Assembly (NCBI GenBank): GCA_963662155.1
Contig: OY759261.1
Location: 65,847,417-65,911,416 of the forward strand
Reading direction: 5' to 3'
Length of the DNA stretch: 64,000 nucleotides
Origin: Lamellibrachia columna
Lineage: Eukaryota; Annelida; Polychaeta; Sabellida; Siboglinidae
Shown here: positions 11,350 to 32,820 of the stretch, in pieces
How positions within the stretch are numbered: position 1 is the first letter of the stretch
How the letters are laid out: the number at the start of each line of letters is the position of its first letter
The notes under the pieces: model-generated
Seen by the model: the letters and a program-made list of their open reading frames with translations, nothing else
What the model was told of the DNA's origin: nothing
The model's database searches: none
Translations under genes and position numbers: made by a program

Positions 11350-12473
11350 ATCTGTGGAGATGTTACCCGTTTGCAGAAGACAATATATATTCAGTAGGTC
11401 TGGGATGGCATTTTTCTTCCGGTGTTGGCGGCAGAAAGGGAATCGCTGAACCACAGTCTGCCAAATAACCATATGTGAAGAGGAGTCGTTTAATTTTTTC
11501 TTTAGGTGTGTCAGATACGACGCCGATTATTGACTCCCCATTGCATTTCACGACACCGTTTGTCAACCTTTTTAAGATTCGAACGGTACCGCGGGCAGGG
11601 TGGCCAACAGATATGCCCCTTCTTCTGATTTTTGCCAGTACTGCCTTTTCCAGGATGTCCTTTAAAAATGGCGTTGACACCCAAAGCATCTCCCGCGTGG
11701 ACTGCAGATGCTAGCTTGGCAGACATTTCTGCAATGGTGGCTATCGTCGTAGGGGGTAGCGTGACATACAGCGAATCGGCCTTTCGCAGGAGCTCCTCTA
11801 TAGATACTTGCGGTGTAGGAACCTCAAGGCTCGTATGCAGCGATGGCGGCAGGCGGCGGACAAGAGCCCATCGTTCAATATCTTCTCGATCCCAGCTACC
11901 GCCGACTTGCCGGAATCGAACCACCCACTTAGACGGTTTCTCATCCGTGGCGACACGCGTCAGTCTCTGGTGGACGGTTGGTTCATAACGTTCAATGAAC
12001 AGAATCTTCGCCGCGTCGAAAACGTTTGCCGGACGTTACTCCCCCCATCATCGTCAGATCTCGGATCACGAAAGCCTCTTCTTCTGACAGCAGGGTAGTA
12101 AGTGTCGCAAACTTGTTGATTTGCGACGTGATATCTTGCACAGTGAAGACGTCCTCCAGCTGCTGAAACCACAACCAGCAGTCTTCGTGTGTCATTGAAT
12201 GGAAAGAGATCTTATACCCCTTCGAATTACTGGCGACTGCTGGCCTGCTCGGCGGGTGGGGGAGGAGCACGATGAGTTTCTCAACAACGGCAAGAGTTGA
12301 GAATCGAGTTCGCGGAATTTGTCGAGAGCTCCAACCATGTTCTTGCGAAGCTCCTGTGTTGTTTCACGAGCATCGCTCTCCCACTTTACGCGTTGAAATC
12401 GGGTAGCAATGTTCGTTATGCGTCTCTTAGCCGATGACCGACGCGATAGAACCGTCTGCAGACGCTCAGCCAT
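11350..12473 (-). pseudogene. Gag and protease remnant of the CsRn1-like element
   Basis: Frames at 12473-12192, 12270-11992 and 11924-11511 carry Gag-like blocks (MAERLQTVLSRRSSAKRR; FATLTTLLSEEEAFVIRDL; RRLPPSLHTSLEVP; a degraded cysteine cluster). The frame at 11689-11363 carries the protease-like segment GYLADCGSAIPFLPP and YILSSANG. The pieces overlap in different frames, so several indels are needed to explain the order. Antisense frames over the same bases are shadows. Confidence 0.72.
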
Positions 12474-12480
12474 CCCGATA

Positions 12481-13285
12481 GCTTATCCTGATGTGTAGTG
12501 TGCCGTCCAGCTTGACGCGCCAGACAACGGAGGAGTGTGCAGTCACGCATGACGCGATTGTCAACGCAGGGGTGCCCGCGTGCGATCAGCCGTGACGAGA
12601 TCGAGCTAACATGTGGATGAACTAAATTGCTTCTTTTGCTGCTGTCTTCGTTGGGTATACTGTTTTCTTTGCGGGTTGGTTTAGGATATGGGGACGTAGG
12701 GAATAATGATCAAAATGTCACGAGTCTCTGTGCCTGGAAGCATTTATACATTGTATGATGATCTGAAATTCACACAAATGCGTACTCAATGGATTCATTA
12801 ATAAAATTGCTAATAGAAAAAAACAAGTTTTGGCTACAAAAGTGTAAACAACTTTATTCAACGAAGGTATCAGTGTTAGCCATCAAGTATCTTGTCATCC
12901 TCCATCATTTGCCCACATATGGTGTTTCGCAGCTCGCAATACCAGTGGTCCAATATACCGGAATGTGGTCCAATATAGCGGATCACGCAGTGATGAACCA
13001 GAACGTAGATATCTATAAAGCTAGTGAAACTTTGCTCTTCAAACCTTCTTTATTCATTGTTTAAATATTTATTTCACCGCCCATTTGTCTCGGTTAGCTG
13101 AAGCGTTAAAACTACTGTCCCACACCACTTTGTTTACACACAAACGTTACACCAGAAGGTGAGAAAACTAATATATGCTCACCTTTTCGAAGTTGCACAT
13201 TTTATTTCAGTTGCACATTTTTAAGTCAGTCGGGAGATGGAGCCACGTTGAGTTCGGTTCTGTAGTGAGGGATATATAGCCATGG
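12481..13285. other. Unassigned intergenic DNA
   Basis: The first bases are a plausible 5' untranslated part of the CsRn1-like element. After that no coding family or RNA gene was recognised. A short frame at 12789-13064 has no motif. Confidence 0.4.
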
Positions 13286-13392
<107 letters not shown>

Positions 13393-13564
13393 TATGTATA
13401 TAATATTAAACACAGACGGGGATTTGCTTTGTAAGCTTATGTTGTACAGATGATCTTGCTAATTGTAGATTTGTTAAAGCTATCTTGATTAACTCCACAA
13501 GCCATTTGATATTAGTTTGTAGTTCTAAAACTACAATCTAATTCTATTCTTGAAGAACTTATAA

Positions 13565-14025
13565 AAATGAAAAACAAAGTATACAGCAATTAAACAATTA
13601 CAATTACATTTTGAAGCAACGGATTGTACTCAACTTCAAAACAACTAAACAGTTAGCAATCCACACATTGTGCAACCCACGTTGCATTGGAAGACCCAAC
13701 ATATTTGAATTGTAAAAATTAAAAACAAACTACACAGCAATTAGATTATTACAATTACATTTTGAATCAACAAACAGTACACAACTTCAAAAGGACTCTA
13801 TAATTAGCAATTCACACATTGTGCAACACACATTGCATTGGCAGACTCAGCATATTTTAATTGTAAAAATTAAGAACGAAGTACACAGAAATTACACAAT
13901 TACAATTACATTTTGAAGCAACAAATAGTGCACAACTTCAAAACGACTATATCGTTAGCAATCCACACACTGTGCAACCGACGTTGCGTTGGAATATCCA
14001 ACATAATTGAATTGTAATGTTAAAT
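13565..14025. repeat. 151-bp tandem repeat, 3 copies
   Basis: Blocks sharing CAATTACAATTACATTTTGA, CACAACTTCAAAA and CACATTGTGCAACCCACGTT start near 13570, 13721 and 13872. The period is about 151 bp and divergence is moderate. The array lies just downstream of the Mind-bomb-repeat gene. Confidence 0.88.
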
Positions 14026-14101
14026 ACACGCAGTGGCAACGTATGAAAGCGTTTCTGTGTATCCAGCCACAAAACATCAATGTGTCCTTGATGAGCTCAT
14101 T

Positions 14102-25831
<11,730 letters not shown>

Positions 25832-26463
25832 CTAAAAGAGGAGTTACGACATTCTGAGTATAACATCATATACATTTTCTCTACTGCTGACTTCTCCTCG
25901 TGTGACCAAGGCTTTTTCCTCACAGTGCTGTGTCCTATGCAAAAGAAATTTTCAAAGAACCATGAATGTACTTGAAAAAGAATACAAATGTATTGCTATC
26001 TACAAATATTGAGAATACATTGTAAGGCTTATTTAAAGAAAATTTTGTAAAACTATTTTTGCAAAAAAGTTGAACTTATTATTAATTATTATTTAATAAA
26101 AATTATTTCTTATATAGTGCAACATACATCGCACTCAGTTAGCCTTTTGGTGAGAGCTATTCCGTTAAAATGTGGAGGTGGACCTGAATTAGTAGCACTC
26201 ACATTACAAAATCAATGAGTAACTATATTGAGGCACACTGTATACCTATGTTATAATTTGGTACTATCAGAAGTTACCAAAATTATTTCTGACAGAGGAA
26301 ATAATATGCCAGGACCCTACATTCAGAACCCATATGCGGAATGTGGAAATTCGGAGAATACCCCACCACAGAATTGCAAATAATTGGTACCCCGCCAATG
26401 AATTTGGAATTATAGTGACCCCCACCAACGAATTAAAATGGAACAACCCTGAGCTCATCTCCT

Positions 26464-26506
<43 letters not shown>

Positions 26507-26786
26507 GACTGATATTAAAACGATCATCTGCGTTACAATGGAAAGAGCAGTGTTTACATATATTTAACTGTTTAGTTTTGGCCAGACATAACCCTCGTGA
26601 TCGGAGTTTGTGGGTGTGCTAACCACTCTGCCACCAATATATCTGCTACGACACATCAACGAGTGCTCTGCTATGATAAGCACAATAAGTTTTAAGTTCG
26701 GTTTTATGGATAAAAATATACGACCTTTAGGCATGGGAAAGCACAAAAAAAAAATTTAAATACTACCCTTTTTAAATATATTTAAT
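25832..26786. other. Upstream of first visible Mind-bomb-repeat exon
   Basis: The first visible exon needs a preceding exon ending with two codon bases. None was recognised here on the - strand. A (GA)n tract lies at about 26465-26505. Otherwise the sequence is AT-rich and without coding signal. Confidence 0.45.
26465..26505. repeat. (GA)n microsatellite
   Basis: GAGAGAGATAGAGAGAGAGA-type run of about 40 bp. Confidence 0.95.
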
Positions 26787-26788
26787 TA

Positions 26789-27459
26789 AGGGGATATATG
26801 GAAGCTGGATAGGATTTTTTTGCACAGAGCAATTTTTTACGCCCAATGTGTAGAGTTGTTTTTTTCGAGTAAAACATATATTGCAAATTTTCAAGCCATA
26901 CCCATGTCCATGGCAACAAACAAAATGGCTGCCATATGACGGAATTATAGCCCCTCTAAAAAAATTACAACACATAAGTAGTGGATGTTTTATCATAATA
27001 CTTTCACAATCATCATTGGCTTAGTTAACTCGAGAATTCCTCTTAAAAATTCCAACATTATGAATATTTTTCTTCTTCTAAATTTTAAGTTATGAAATTC
27101 TAAATTTAACATTTGTCAACACATTTTTATTCACTACCCCCAAGATATTGCACAAAACCAAATTTTTAAGGACATTTTCGGTGAATATGCAGGCAGACAC
27201 AACAATCCAAACGACATGACCATTATCATTTTAAATTCCAGAGTGTTGAACTTTCTCGTTGCCTAAATGTAATTTTTTGGGTAAATTGATTACTTGCTAG
27301 AAGGAAGCTTTAACCATGTAACAAATTTAGAGGTAAGTCACTGTTATAAAAGTGAACTTTATTTATATTAAACATACAAAAATATTGGAATATGGAGGAA
27401 ACACATTTTGAGTAAGTTTGTTTTTCATAAAACATCATTCTAGCTGCCATATGTCCCCT
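26789..27459. mobile_element. Non-autonomous TIR element (MITE-like), about 671 bp
   Basis: The left end AGGGGATATATGGAAGCTGG is matched, as an inverted repeat, by the right end (AGGGGACATATGGCAGCTAG on the other strand), with three mismatches in 20 bp. A TA dinucleotide flanks both ends (26787-26788 and 27460-27461), as in TA-targeting DNA transposons. The interior is AT-rich and has no transposase frame. It lies between the SET/recombinase pseudogene and the Mind-bomb-repeat gene. Confidence 0.65.
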
Positions 27460-27491
27460 TATAATAAATAAATAGTACCGGTTTTCTTTGA

Positions 27492-30352
27492 CTATTTCCT
27501 ATTCCTTGGATGTTTCATTCCAGGGCTCTCTGGTGTGCAGTCCATGTCTGAAAGCAAGACAAAGAAAGATAAAACGAATAAATAAACCGAGTATATCGAA
27601 CATTTGAACACTGTTTTCCCCAAGCAGTCATTACCTTATAAGTGAACTTAAAAACTTCATTACAATGGCATGCAATACTGTTGCACTACATTTTGAGTTA
27701 TCCAAGCATAACTTTTTCAAATAAAACCTTAACCTGACAGCACATATATGGATACTAAACAATATGTTTACATATCTTAAAAGCGTACCATCATCAGATT
27801 CCAAGTCCAGATTTTTCGTCAAGGTGTCAGCTGAGTCGTCCTCTGTGTCATCATCCTCGTCACCCGACTGTTCTGCTTGAACATTCTCTACAAAATACAA
27901 TTGACCAAATATATTGTTAGAGAATCGGCTGGGTTCTAAGCTTACAACAGTATTGATTAACACGTTATCAAAATTAAATATGTGTAACTTCAGTCAAACT
28001 ACTCTTACACATTTTACAAAGAACACAGTCATGTAGTCAGCTAATCTTGATATAAAGTAATTATAACTTACCTAAGCCATCTTAACAGAACACTAACTTT
28101 TTTTCAGTAAATACAATAAGGCCTCTGGGTCAACGTCTTTATCTTTTCACTTATTTCATTGAAGTTTTTATCTTTTCACTTTGCAATCTCCCCTTCATAA
28201 ATTATTAACTTTCCTATGCCATCTAAATAAAACAGTAACTTTTCTTCCAGTAAATACTATAAACTAACCCTCTGGGTCAAAGTCAATTTCATCCAAGTCT
28301 TTATCTTTCCACATTGCAATTTCCCCTTCGTTAACCCCATGAAGCACCTTTGTAACCTTGGCTGCTTCAAGAAGGTTGTCAGGCAGTCTGCAGAAGGAGC
28401 GATGGATCCTGATGTCATGGCCCAGAAAGTTAGCGAGGATGTCTTGACTGTTTTCACTTAGACTGAGTACCTGACACACTGTTGCCAGCTGTTTGCGCAG
28501 ATTTGTTGAAGTCATAAGTTCTGGGCGATTTGCAACACATTCCTTAGCATACCTTCGAAGACAATCATGCCCTCTGTACGGCATAGCTGCGACACCGGGT
28601 CTAGCAAACAGGAAATCAGACTGAACTCCAGCAAGTTCTCTTTTCATGATCAGAGCCTGTATTGCTGCCAGCATACGCCGGGTTAGAAGCACAGGAACTC
28701 GCCTTCCTCGTTTGCCTTTGGTTTCTACTCTGGCATGACTTTTACACAAATGAACTTCAAACTTTGAGAGAGATTTCTGAACTTCCCTTGAAAGCTCTCT
28801 TTTGTGTTTTACTGCTGTTTCATAGTCAGACAATTTCATACGCTCTGCTTCCACACTTCTCCTCCTGTTAAACAAGATCACCTGTGCCAAAGTAAGCTGA
28901 ACTATGTCAACATAGGCGTTTATGCCCTGAGTCATTTCCGACAATTTCTCTTCAAATTTCCCAGATAAGTGCTTCTGCAACTTTACAACATCTTCAATCA
29001 AAGGCAAGAGGCATGGTCTGTTGTATTGGTTTTCTCTCAAAGTTGACCGAGACACTGTGCTAATTCTGTCACTCCATTCACTGGCATATACGTCCAGAAA
29101 TGCTTGAGCCTTCTTTATTTTCTCATCATTGCTTTCAATCAGGCCTGTTGACTGAAGAATCTTGGCACACTTCATTAAACTGGCTCCAAGTTTCAAGTTA
29201 TAAGACTCCAAGAAGGAGTCTTATAACTGTGGTTCTTTTCATCATAACCAGCGACTTCTCTAACCCCCTGAAGGAGCAGTTCCCAATTAACGGGCTCAAT
29301 GCAACTTTCCAAATCTGTTTTTGTACTGGTGATCTTCCTGATGCTTAAAATCAGTCTTCCAAGCTCTCTCAGTTTGTTGGCTATATAACTGCGATTGTGA
29401 ATTTCATGACCATATTTTTCATACAGCCGAACTCCGTATGCTGTTAACAAAAGGTCACTTTCTATTGTACATGTGAAGCAGAATGTTAGCATACAGATCT
29501 CTGCTCTTCACTTTCAGTGGTAGAATAAGTTTCCCATTTTTAATGGGTTCGTTACATTTTGCTTTATTATGGACATTTTCGTTCAGCGGACAGGTCTTCT
29601 GGTGTTTCCACAAGTCTGTTTGACATACATAGCCCAGCAGTATTCACAAGGTACATAATCACTAGTTTGTGACAATTGAGTTGGTCTGGCTCTGTATCTT
29701 GGAATAATGCAGCCAGATCCATTTTCAATCCAACTCATCTGCATGTACTTGTTCCAAATGTCTTGCCATTTTGGAAATTTGCTTTTCACAATATAGACAA
29801 CTGTGGTTTTTCAGCTGTCGTTTTTTACCACCCACCACAGACTGCTGCACGTAGAGTTTGTCTTCCTGGTGAACTGATGTACTGCTACTAACTGAGTGAC
29901 ATTCAGTGATTGTTTCCGTACTACTACTGGCTTTATTATACATGGGAAAAACTTCAGACAATTCATCTGACAACCTACTTTCACAATGATCTTCTTCTAT
30001 TTCTGATGTATCTCCGTTGCCCTCCAAGTCAACTGATGCACTTTTGTCTTCTAAAGGATTGTAATCCTCGTCTGATTCATTGCGATATATGGCACTAGAG
30101 TAACTATTTGATACAACAGAATCATCATCGTAAGTTGATTTATGTCGTTTTCCAATTGAAATTCTTGTTTCAGCCTTTTTCTGCCATGGAGAGCGTCCAC
30201 CTCCATAATCATAGCGCAGTTCCTCGGCAGCACGAATGTCTCTTGATGCAAAGAGACATAGGTTTGGGCAGCCAGATGGACACATCACAATTATCATGTT
30301 ACAGTTCTGAAGTGGAGGACTTGCAATGTTCAAATCGAACGGATCAAGAGCT
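27492..30352 (-). pseudogene. SET / zinc-finger / tyrosine-recombinase-like fusion gene, decayed
   Basis: Read 5' to 3' on the - strand. An exon starting at about 30352 gives the C-terminal end of a SET domain (FASRDIRAAEELRYDYGG). An acidic/serine-rich stretch follows, then a C2H2-like finger (CLYCEKQISKMARHLEQVH) and a second C-x2-C cluster (YVPCEYCWAMYVKQ). A helical region comes next (NKLRELGRLILSIRKI; LKLGASLMKCAKILQSTGL), then a tyrosine-recombinase-like end (STNLRKQLATVCQVLSL, FLGHDIRIHRSFCRLPD). Small acidic (27887-27789) and terminal (27547-27492, stop TAG) exons join in phase. It appears broken: a stop after HADELD (about 29722), frameshifts near 29615 and 29475, and a 23-bp palindromic insertion at about 29208-29230. 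Similar SET-plus-recombinase-like proteins occur in other animals, perhaps from Crypton-type elements. Family assignment is by memory of motifs, so moderate. Confidence 0.62.
28078..28330 (-). repeat. Partial tandem duplication of an exon-intron boundary
   Basis: The end of the large recombinase-like exon and the start of its downstream intron (about 28218-28330, words CCTCTGGGTCAA, TCTTTATCTTT, AACTTTTCTTCCAGTAAATAC) recur in diverged form at about 28078-28200. The extra copy lies inside the intron and does not add an open exon. Confidence 0.65.
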
Positions 30353-31102
30353 GCATCAACATTGAAAAATATGTAGTATTAGGCATTTACATGGACAAAT
30401 ACTTGGAGAGTTGTCATTACATATGTCCTATTATAAACTGTTGACCATTATATTCAACTCCATAAACTTTCCACAACATTTACATAAGCTATACTTTAAT
30501 GCTTAGTTGGAAGCAGCTAAAATATTCATCAACATATATTCTAGCATTCATGTATATAACATAACATATATATTTCTCATAGTATCAAAATGTCTCAGAA
30601 TGCTTAGGTATTTACAAACATACACTGGTCCACGAGGTAATGCCTTTGTAAAGGTTACCTCCGGTTGTCCAGTCGTTCTATATTTTGCCATTCATTTATA
30701 ATTTATGGTACTAATGTTCCAACAGTTATCATGTAGGTTTAAAAAACTTTGTTGTTATTTAAATAATCCACAAGTGTAAAACAGGTGTTGCATCTGATAT
30801 TTCAGTTTCGCATACATTCTATAAGCGCACTGTTTGAATAAATCACTCTCAGTGTCTCTCATAAATCACATACTAGTACGCAGATATCATATTGCGTCAA
30901 GAGTACTGGTATGCAGCATTAAAATGTCAATGATCAATGTAAAACTAAAACACCTGTAATAACATTGTGAATAGCAGTGCAGCCTTTATAAACCTCAATC
31001 TTGTGCCATGTGACACCAGCCAATCATAATAAAAACAAAATAATACAAGTGAATGTTTTAAAAATAAGCAAAAAGTAATAATTAAACAATGTAAATCAAT
31101 AT

Positions 31103-31301
31103 TGTAATGTTTTGTTACGTGGGTATGTGTATGTGTACATTACGGCCTCAGAGCAATTAAACAAAGTTTATTTAACGAGCCGTACATTCCATGTGTACAG
31201 TATAGCAGCACCCCTGGCGAAAGCACATGTTGTTCCGGTTCCGACCAGCAGGCTAAAGCAATCGATCAATCGACCTAGTGACTGAGAGTCAATTCATCAC
31301 A
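31103..31301 (-). repeat. 3' LTR of the Mag-like element
   Basis: 199 bp, closely matching 35276-35480 apart from substitutions and a roughly 6-bp gap after ACATGTTGTT. It contains a TTTATTTAACGAGCCGTACA segment common to both LTRs. Confidence 0.9.
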
Positions 31302-31678
31302 TTATTTTTCCTTTAAGAAAAACTCAACGTTTTTAAACTAAATACTAGAGTTCACATATTATAAAGTTTGAACGCTGAATCAGCCGTTCTAAACGTAACG
31401 TAAAAATATTACTCAGAAATAATATCTAAGAATAACACTGTAATTGAAGGGTAGACTACCTACCTACTGTAAGACCACAGCCAATATTCTAGGCTTAGTA
31501 GAGGTCTGACAGAACTATTACTGCATCTGATAGTCTGCTTGCCAAGCTGGAACACCACGTTATGTGCCCGATCTCCGGACAGGGGTAGTTCCACGAGTTG
31601 GGTCCGCGACGTGTGTTGTCGGCACGACACAACTACCAGGTACATCATCCGTATTTTCAACCGTTGGCTCATCTGGTA

Positions 31679-32685
31679 TTACTGCGGCCACCGGTAACGT
31701 AGGTGAGATCGCCCCTGCGTTGGCGGATTGCCCGTGCGACGAGCACGAAGATGGTCTACGTGTCTGCGACACTCTCTGCCATCCTCCAGTTCCACCGCGT
31801 ATGACAATGGACCGGTCACATGACGTATCACGCCGATCAGCCACTTGAGTCCTGGCCCAAAGTTCTTCACGTACACGTTGTCACCCGTCTCAAAAACTCG
31901 TTGTTGTGATCCTCCTCCTCGATCATGTAAGTCTTTCATGTGTGACTGCTTTTTCTGTACCTTCGCTTGCAGGTTGGGGTGTAACAGGTCCAGTCTAGAC
32001 CTCATCTTCCTGCGATTCAAGACTTCCATCGGAGACAGCCCCGTTGTGGACTGCTGAGTGCGACGGTATCCAAACAAGAAACGCTGTAACTTCACGTCCA
32101 TGTTGCAACCCGCCGTCTTTGTCATTCCTGCCTTTATCGTCTGCACTGCGCGTTCAACGAGGCCATTTGAAGCCGGGTGGAACGGTGCAGACGTCACATG
32201 AACGATTCCGTTCTTCCTCATAAATGTTTCGAACTCTTCACCCACAAATATAGGTGCATTATCGGACACTAGCACCTCAGGTAACCCGTGTTGCGCTAAC
32301 ATCTCGCGCAGTCTGCCGATGGTCGCAAATGAGGTTGTTGACGTCATGATGTGGGTCTCAATCCACTTGGAAGTCGCATCGATAGCTATCAGCAACATCT
32401 TGCCTTGAAAAGGACCAGCGAAATCAATGTGTATGCGGGTCCAATGCATGTCTGGCCACTCCCAGGGATGAAGTGGAGCTTGTTGTGTAGCTGACATGGA
32501 TCGCACTGCAGGCACAACTTTACCAACTGACTGTCCATAGACGGCCACCAAACATAGCTACGTGCGAAGCTCTTTATACGATTGATGCCAGGATGAGCTT
32601 GGTGCAACTCCTGCATCACTTCATCTCGACATTGAGGCGGAATGACGACCCTCGCCACCTCATAACACACATCCGTCATGTACAC
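31679..32685 (-). pseudogene. Integrase region of the Mag-like element
   Basis: The zinc-binding part (HQAHPGINRIKSFARSYVWW, CLQCDPCQLHN) is in the frame 32685-32389. The core follows in a different frame (32551-31679) with the catalytic triad in HIDFAGPF (Asp), LVSDNAPIF (Asp) and NGLVERAVQ (Glu). A C-terminal GPxxY-like region follows (VTGPLSYAVELEDGR), then a stop. The core is otherwise well kept. A frameshift separates it from both the zinc region and the upstream Gag-Pol frame, so the polyprotein is broken. Confidence 0.88.
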
Positions 32686-32820
32686 TCAGCTCGTCCCTCC
32701 GACATCTGTACGGCGCCAACTCGACCGTATCGTCATCGACCGGCCAGCCACGCATCAGATATTCCCGGACATGAGCTAGAGTCGGATCGCGACCAGTGCA
32801 TCGACTAATCTGCGCTGCCG

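Larger units (their letters stand above)
8787..12473 (-). mobile_element. Degenerate CsRn1-like Ty3/Gypsy retrotransposon
   Basis: Read on the - strand, remnants appear in the order Gag, protease, reverse transcriptase, RNase H, integrase, with many frameshifts and stops. Gag (about 12473-11511) has the motif DCWLWFQQLEDVFTVQDIT and a damaged CHHC-like cysteine cluster (ICWPPCPRYRSN). That cluster and the protease-to-SANG spacing resemble the CsRn1 clade. Protease (about 11480-11350) has DCGS where the family has DTGA. RT keeps TLDLFKFLQMPFGLKKAAQ (about 11100-11020). RNase H is at about 10800-10480. Integrase is at 9740-9069, with its C-terminal tail in another frame to 8787. A 49-bp repeat array sits between RNase H and integrase. 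No LTR pair was found, so this is a partial, dead copy between the left Mx-like gene and the Mind-bomb-repeat gene. Confidence 0.8.

Noticed and set aside
11475..12098. + strand open frames of 79-118 codons
   Set aside because: Antisense to Gag/protease of the CsRn1-like element; the - strand has the recognisable motifs.
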